A stretch of 64,000 nucleotides of DNA from Oasisia sp. SBJ-2009. Its lineage: Eukaryota > Annelida > Polychaeta > Sabellida > Siboglinidae. The DNA lies in the NCBI GenBank assembly GCA_964017155.1, contig OZ024858.1:30240687-30304686 (forward strand), given 5' to 3'. The notes under the pieces are model-generated. The model saw nothing but the letters and a program-made list of their open reading frames with translations. It was not told where the DNA came from and ran no database searches. A program made the translations under genes and the position numbers. Positions 57,551-64,000 of this stretch are shown here, piece by piece (the stretch's first letter is position 1; each line of letters starts with the position of its first letter).

Positions 57551-60500
57551 GGGTTACTGTGTTTGGCAACAAAGCGAAGTAGGTCGCGCATGCGCACGGT
57601 CGCGTAGTGCAGAAAGCCGTAAACAGCAGCGGCGCTAAGCCGGGAAGTGCTGTGTTATGTTCTTCTAGTTTCTTCTAGTTGTTTCCAGCACTCGGCAACA
57701 TTCTTTTAACTGGTTGTTGGTTAGTCGTTCGTTTTGTGGCTGTTATAACAGTTATTAATTAGTTCTTTTTGTGGATGGACACATGTGAGTAATGGCACAC
57801 TTGGCTGACCAAATAAACCATCTTGACAGTGTGTCGTTGAATCGCTATAGCGCATAAACTGTCATTATCGGGATAGATGTCCCAGACCCGTACAGCTTGG
57901 AGGCTTGACACTGACTAGACGGAATGGGTAGATGATGTATCAAAATGGCCCTCTGTAGATTATGGCTGCATTTAAACATAGTTCATAAACATTCCGGGTA
58001 TGTACACTGCAGAAGCCCTGAAGTCATTGAGAAGTCACGATTCGTACTAGCCTCGGTTACCCAGACTCCGTGAGGTGGCAGCACTTTTAAGCCCCCTCAA
58101 CTCCGCCTGGGACAGTATATGGGCTTAAGTTTCTACATCCGGGCAGCCTTACCCCAGATTAGGGTAGAGACGCTGATTGGCTCTCAGGCCAACTATGAAA
58201 TAAAAATTAAAATAACGATATACTTTTACAAGATAATAATACCATATGAAAAGTATTCACCATTGAACTTATATTGACACAAAAGTAAGTAAAAATTCAA
58301 ATTTACCGTTGTTTATAAAATAAGAATTACGGCAGGATTAACCAGTATCCGTGAGGTGGCAGCATTGTCTAGCTCGACATGGATAGCATACAAATTAAAT
58401 AAGGAAACCTTTTGATCAAATAATGCTGTATTATAAAAACTATTAAAAATTAAACTTATATTAACATAAAATAAATAGAAATACAAATTTGCAGTTGTTT
58501 ATAAAATATATATTACGGCAGTGTCCGTGAGGTGGCAGCATTTTATAGATCACGGCTGCTACCCAAACAAAAGCCGTTAATGTAGCCAGACTGTCTTCTC
58601 GGCGTAGTTCCGCAGCCGAACGACAGTCGGTTAAGCGAGACTAGATTCGTACGCACTGTATCTCGCAGCACGTGTGCATACTGTGGTGTATCATGCATGC
58701 ATGTGGTGTTTCGTACATGTTACTGCTGACATTTTAAATATCCCATAACATTTCTAGACATTGATCTAAATATTTTATCTTGCCTTATTTTTATACATAA
58801 AAATTGTGTATTGGTTTTGACGGTATTTATTTATTTGTGCGAATGTTTAGTATGTGTTTCACATGTAAATAGTGTAATAATTAGTTTTAGGTTTTTTTTA
58901 GACATCGACTTTACTTATTTACTATGTTTAATAAATTATTAACAGTTTTAATATGATATTTATTTATCTGAACATAATGTTGACGGTTATATTTATTATT
59001 ATTATTGTTTTATAACACAATGAGTAATTTTATATGTTATTATACAACACTTTGAACGTGCTATTGTGCTTTATAAATAATAAATATTATTATTATCACA
59101 GAGCCCTGTTTTTGTACTGAGAGCGAAAGTCACAAAGTCATGATAAGTGTTAGACCATTGTGTGATTTTAATCATGCGTGGTTTATATGAATCAACATGT
59201 CCGATACGTATTCTGGTTCATGACAATTTGAAGAATTAAACGTCAATAGGCAGTCAATATAATATTTTCTATAGTTTTTTAAAGACTTTTTAAAAATTCT
59301 ATAGGAAATGTTCTTTAGGATATTCCCTGTAGGAAGTATTCCATAGAAAACTAAGAAATATCCTATGGATTTCTATAGAATATTATTTTCTATAGGCAAT
59401 ATCCTATGGTTTTCTATAGTAAAACTCCTTTAGACTATTCTATATAATTCTATGGAAATCTAAATGCAAACATCCTATAAAATATTGTATAAAAAATCAA
59501 TAGTTTTGTTTTGCAAAGGGAATATTTATCAGAATAATGAAAACCTATAATTACATTATCAAAACAGTATTATGGCTGCATTATCATAGCAAAACAATAA
59601 ACTAAAATCACTATGTGTGGATGTGTTGTGGTGTAAACATACTGTACATACCAACACCAATTTACAAACATGTGCAGAAATGATGAAACAAATGCTGGTG
59701 TGCTCTTTGACTTTGGACATCCATACAATGTCTCAAAACCATAGATATTGTTAGTTATGCCTTGAAAGTGAGTGTAAATGGTGTCATATGTGTGTTTGTA
59801 GCCCATTTCAGGTCATCAGGAACATCTGAAAGTTCGTAAACTAGCTTAACAGTTAACATCCATGTGTCCACCAAAACATGTGTGACTGGCAATAATTTTA
59901 TCCTGCATAAAGCCCTGTCACGCAATGACCCTTAGGCTTATCTGCCCCAATATTCCGGCATATGGGAAGTATCCACACTGACAGGCCACCTACATTTTCT
60001 GATAAAGTATAACAAGTGAAAAATGGAATTTTCATGGGCATTTCATGGACAACGACACACCGCCCTGTTTACATGTGAGCGCCTGCTGCACCAGCCGCTT
60101 TCTGCCCTACAAACAAACCGCCATGTGCGTTTAATTTATTCGCGTTTAATAATGTGAAGGGGTGAAGGAACGGGAACATAAGTCGCTTAAGCTGTTATAG
60201 GTGTGTGTGTGGGGGGGGGGGGGGAGAGGCAACCTCGTGTTGCCTTCTACAAACCCAGGCAGCCCAGAGGAAGACCTATAGGTTTCAAGCAGCTCTGATT
60301 CAGAGGAAAATTAACAACCCTCCATTGATCTCTTTTAATTATCATTAGTACTTACTAATTAAGCTGATACAAAGGCTATAGCAATGATGTTTGTGGCATG
60401 TGAATTGCGTTGAATAAAGTTATACTTATAATGCAACTTGAACGTGCATTTGTTGCATGACCGCTAGATTTTGCAACTCATTTTAGGCTAAATTCTAACC

Positions 60501-61150
60501 CTGACGAGACAAACGTGATTGATATCGGCGCAAAAGAAATAGCCACACAAACCAAGCCCTGGTTATACAATAGATCAGTTTAAAAAACAATTGGATTGGT
60601 GCTGCGAAGGCCGAAGCCGACGGCAGAGCAGAGCAGAAGCCAGGGGCACAACAGACTCAGCATCGCAGTTGTACTTCTGTGTTAAATTTCTTAGTATCAT
60701 TAAATTGTTTCTAGCTACACCTGTACAAGACAAACACGAGGACTTCATACAAATAAGTGACAGTTAATTACAGTGTTATTGTTAGCTGTAGCACCCATTT
60801 TCCCCCCGGCGGCAGAAATTTGGGGTCCACGACTGACCGCGTTATATCCAATTCGCCTTATAACGAGGCGTGACTGTATATCATAGAAAGTGACCCTGCA
60901 GCCATACAAACAAACTTGTTGTTATTGCCAAGTAGACATTTCATTGTGATATTTGTTTGATAAATCTACAAACCTGTAGCCAGCTCACTTAGCAATATTT
61001 TACAATTCTCTATGTTTAATGAGCCATGTGTCAATATACTATGCAGAGGTAGAACTACCCGCTAGTCCGTGCACTAGTAAAGATAAGGGCGGACTAGTCA
61101 ACCTGCCTAATAACTTTTTCAATAGCTTTTTTTTATATTCAGATCATATC
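57551..61150 (+). repeat. Dispersed repeat, copy C (interrupted)
   Basis: 57551-59610 matches copy A and 60151-61150 matches copy B, with about 540 bases of its own between (59611-60150). Interrupted by the 596-bp element at 58048-58643. Contains a G homopolymer at 60209-60222. Confidence 0.85.
58048..58643 (+). mobile_element. 596-bp inverted-repeat element, copy 2
   Basis: Begins tagcctcggttacccagac and ends ggttaagcgagacta. Exact 9-bp duplication GATTCGTAC at 58039-58047 and 58644-58652. Copy A of the host repeat (about 44450) shows the empty site. Confidence 0.93.
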
Positions 61151-61153
61151 TGA

Positions 61154-61950
61154 CTGTCTGAACTGATGCAGGTATGTGGACTCTATGGGTTAAATCATGA
61201 TATCAAGTACAATTCCAAGAAAAGTGCTGTGTTAATATTTAAAAGTAACTAATAAAATTATATGAACAATGTTGATGTTCCATCATTTAAGATTAATGGT
61301 GAAACAATCCAGGAAGTGGATAATGTGAAATATTTGGGTCACTTTATTTCTAAGACATTACATGATGACAAAGATATCTTACGCCAATGCCGACAACTAT
61401 ATGCTAGGGGTAATATACTATTGCGGAAATTTTACATGTGTTCCACTGAAGTGAAGCTGACTTTGCTGAGAACTTTCTGCTCTCCCATGTATACTGCTCA
61501 GCTGTGGTGGAATTACACAGTAGCAAGTATACATAATCTTCATGTGGCTTACAATAATGTGTTTCGCTTATTGCTGAATCAGCCTAAATATTACAGTGCC
61601 TCCACCATGTTTGTAGAATACCATGTACCAGATAGTAAAGCTGTAATTAGAAACCTTGTACATAAATTCATGCAGAGACTTGATGCTCTTATAATAAGTT
61701 GGTAATTGCAATTATCAACAGTGATATAAAATGGCAATCCAGGATAAGACGACATTGGATCAAAATGTTGTATATACATAATAGTTTTTGATTTAATGTA
61801 CCAGTCTGGAATGTACCATTGTGCAATGTTTTTTTCTCTATTTACCATGTGCAATACTTTTATATTTTTCTATAGTCACTTGTTTTTTAGTGTTTATGTG
61901 GACATATGTATGTACTATGACAATCTGAAATAAAGATATTGAAAACACAC
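61154..61950 (+). mobile_element. LINE 3' fragment (reverse-transcriptase C-terminus)
   Basis: From 61160 it reads LYGLNHDIKYNSKKSAVLIF, then after two TAA stops NVKYLGHFISKTLHDDKDIL, RQCRQLYARGNILLRKFYM and LRTFCSPMYTAQLWWNYTV to the stop at 61705. This is the usual region after the RT active site of non-LTR elements. AATAAA near 61931 may be its 3' end. Confidence 0.8.
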
Positions 61951-61956
61951 ACGACC

Positions 61957-62080
61957 ATGCACTGGTGCAGGGCTCACTCCTATCATTGCTGTATCATTTC
62001 TACTCTACATAAACGACTTAGTTAATGCAACCCAATAGTTATATTCCGATGCAAATGACGTTACTTAATATAATAATTAT
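61957..62080 (+). mobile_element. Reverse-transcriptase scrap
   Basis: Reads, across frame breaks, VQGSL, FLLYINDLVNAT-like and YSDANDV, a broken form of the QGS / YADD part of a LINE RT. Confidence 0.45.
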
Positions 62081-62760
62081 TATTATTTGTGATGAACGTT
62101 TGACGATGTCAAGTCAGCACTGCCACTGACTGAGTCGACTCGAATTTAGCCTGTTTGAATACACTTTTTAAAGTATGCTTCAGCGCTGCTGAGTGTACCC
62201 TTCTCTGGACATTGTCATGCTTGGCTACAGCTGGATGGTGCACGCCACTGCTCATATAATGTCTCAGACTATAAAATGTTCAAGATCACATCACATAATG
62301 ACTAAACATAAACCTATATGCATCCAATCATGTATGCGTATTTTTCAAAAAGTAAATAAACAGTTTCAATTTTAGCAGTAAATAAATAACATAAGACACT
62401 TTAAAACAAATTGGCAATCCATTTTTTTGAATCGTGAAATCTAACCACTTTAATGCATATTGCAGTTTTAAAAATATGCATGCATGATTGGTTGCATATA
62501 TGTTTATTTTTAGTCATTATGTGATGTGATCTTGAACATTTTATACAGACGATCTATGTACAATTATTTTGCTTTAAGAGGAATGTTTTAATTTTTTTAT
62601 CCCAAGAATTCATTGATTTTTTTATATACAGCATGTATTTCAATTTAGCCACAGCCACGCAAGATAGATTGGATTTTGGATTATTTTTATTTTTACAATA
62701 AATTGTTATTGAATGAGGATTAATTGTGTGTCTACTGTGCTTCAACAATGAACTAGGTAA
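62081..62760. other. Intergenic AT-rich sequence
   Basis: No feature recognised. Some short inverted similarity around ttgcatatatgtttatttt and acctatatgcatccaatcat. Confidence 0.45.
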
Positions 62761-62789
62761 CAGTGTTTGCTTAATCAATCCAGTTCAGA

Positions 62790-63056
62790 GGTAATGGCGG
62801 CCACATGGGTTATACCACAAAGAATTGTACTGGGTCCAGTTATGTTCATATTATACTTAAAGGCCAGTATTAAAACAATAAAATTATGTGCTATTTATAA
62901 AGGACATCAATATGTTTCACTTACACACAACTGCTACAGGCTTATTCAAGAAGTAAATTCAGAATACAATAAAATATCAGTATGGATTCATTTCAACAAA
63001 ACATCACTGAACATAACTAACATTATCTTTTCACATTTACTCCTGAAGGTAAGACG
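62790..63056 (+). mobile_element. Reverse-transcriptase fragment, decayed
   Basis: Reads VIPQRIVLGPVMFILYLKA, then EVNSEYNKISVWIHFNKTSL and NITNIIFS. This follows the LINE pattern GVPQGSxLGPxLFxLYIND then NxELxKIxxWxxxNKLSLN; the YADD active site is missing. Confidence 0.6.
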
Positions 63057-63060
63057 ATGA

Positions 63061-63486
63061 TCATGATGTTATTTTAATAAAAGTAACAAATATATATCAT
63101 GTTACTTCAGTAAAGTCTGTAATTATTTAAACGTAGACTAGAGGAAACTGGTCAGTATAATATAAAGATTGTTAATGTATAAGTCATTATTTTTCTCCTG
63201 TGTACGCGTTAAATGCATATTTAAGCCACTTATCACACAACAAATTACAAAACTTTGTTATGCCAAACTTGGTGCAACTATTTATTTATCCATCCAATTA
63301 CTATTAATATTAAGGATAAATAAACAATACAGCTTTCTATACGAAGCAATAACTACTATATTTTTATTTACTAAAGATGTAGCAGTAAATCCTAGCACAA
63401 TCAATCGTAACCAGTGACATCACTTTGTTATCCGCTGTCACTGGTCCAATTAGTCCGTGCTATAACGCTCAAACTCCCAAATACAC
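63061..63486. other. Intergenic AT-rich sequence
   Basis: No gene or repeat recognised. Confidence 0.5.
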
Positions 63487-63495
63487 GTGAGCAAC

Positions 63496-64000
63496 TAGCC
63501 TCGGTTACCCAGACTCCGTGAGGTGGCAGCACTTTTAAGCCCCCTCAACTCCGCCTGGGACAGTATATGGGCTTAAGTTTCTACATCCGGGCAGCCTTAC
63601 CCCAGATTAGGGTAGAGACGCTGATTGGCTCTCAGGCCAACTATGAAATAAAAATTAAAATAACGATATACTTTTACAAGATAATAATATCATATGAAAA
63701 GTATTCACCATTGAACTTATATTGACACAAAAGTAAGTAAAAATTCAAATTTACCGTTGTTTATAAAATAAGAATTACGGCAGGATTAACCAGTATCCGT
63801 GAGGTGGCAGCATTGTCTAGCTCGACATGGATAGCATACAAATTAAATAAGGAAACCTTTTGATCAAATAATGCTGTATTATAAAAACTATTAAAAATTA
63901 AACTTATATTAACATAAAATAAATAGAAATACAAATTTGCAGTTGTTTATAAAATATATATTACGGCAGTGTCCGTGAGGTGGCAGCATTTTATAGATCA
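63496..64000 (+). mobile_element. 596-bp inverted-repeat element, copy 3 (runs off window)
   Basis: Starts tagcctcggttacccagac and is almost identical to copy 2 for 505 bases before the window ends. Predicted target duplication is GTGAGCAAC (63487-63495). Confidence 0.9.

Noticed and set aside
57100..59610. Host gene inside repeat copy C
   Set aside because: No frame of useful length, and the sequence is shared with copy A.

Overview
The window is from a metazoan nuclear genome, most likely a marine invertebrate. Genes are split by GT-AG introns. The sequence carries tRNA-derived SINE pieces, non-LTR retrotransposon fragments and DNA-transposon debris, and it encodes a centriole/cilium protein and a canonical beta-tubulin. 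I cannot name the species. The heavy load of intronic minisatellites recalls what I remember, unverified, from amphioxus loci.

Positions 672-32754 (+) hold the 3' part of one large gene, the orthologue of WDR90/POC16, a WD40 protein of the centriolar microtubule wall. I place 29 coding exons whose reading phases all agree. They give about 1,353 codons, from a WD40 blade to the stop codon; the 5' exons lie upstream of the window. About 14 kb of this 33 kb is tandem minisatellite DNA. At six places the repeat unit is built from a gene boundary itself: two acceptors (exons 1 and 20), three donors (exons 10, 12 and 22) and the stop codon of the last exon. Dozens of decoy splice sites or stop-codon copies therefore sit beside the real ones.

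Positions 34254-39099 look like one 4.85 kb DNA transposon with about 60-bp terminal inverted repeats, a possible TGCA target duplication, twelve copies of a 17-bp motif in mirrored orientation, and a decayed minus-strand gene of a family I cannot name with confidence.

Positions 40707-53634 (+) hold a complete beta-tubulin gene of four coding exons (446 aa). Its 10 kb first intron is a nest of mobile elements: a fold-back element, two copies of a dispersed repeat, a 1,033-bp TTAA-flanked element whose empty site is preserved at 60187-60190, and hAT-like elements. Downstream (53.7-64 kb) is gene-poor sequence. It has a third copy of the dispersed repeat, three copies of a 596-bp inverted-repeat element family with 9-bp target duplications (the last runs off the window), a perfect 38-bp hairpin and dead reverse-transcriptase fragments.

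The two host genes share strand and microtubule biology (WDR90 binds the centriole wall; beta-tubulin builds it), but nothing in the sequence shows that they are co-regulated.
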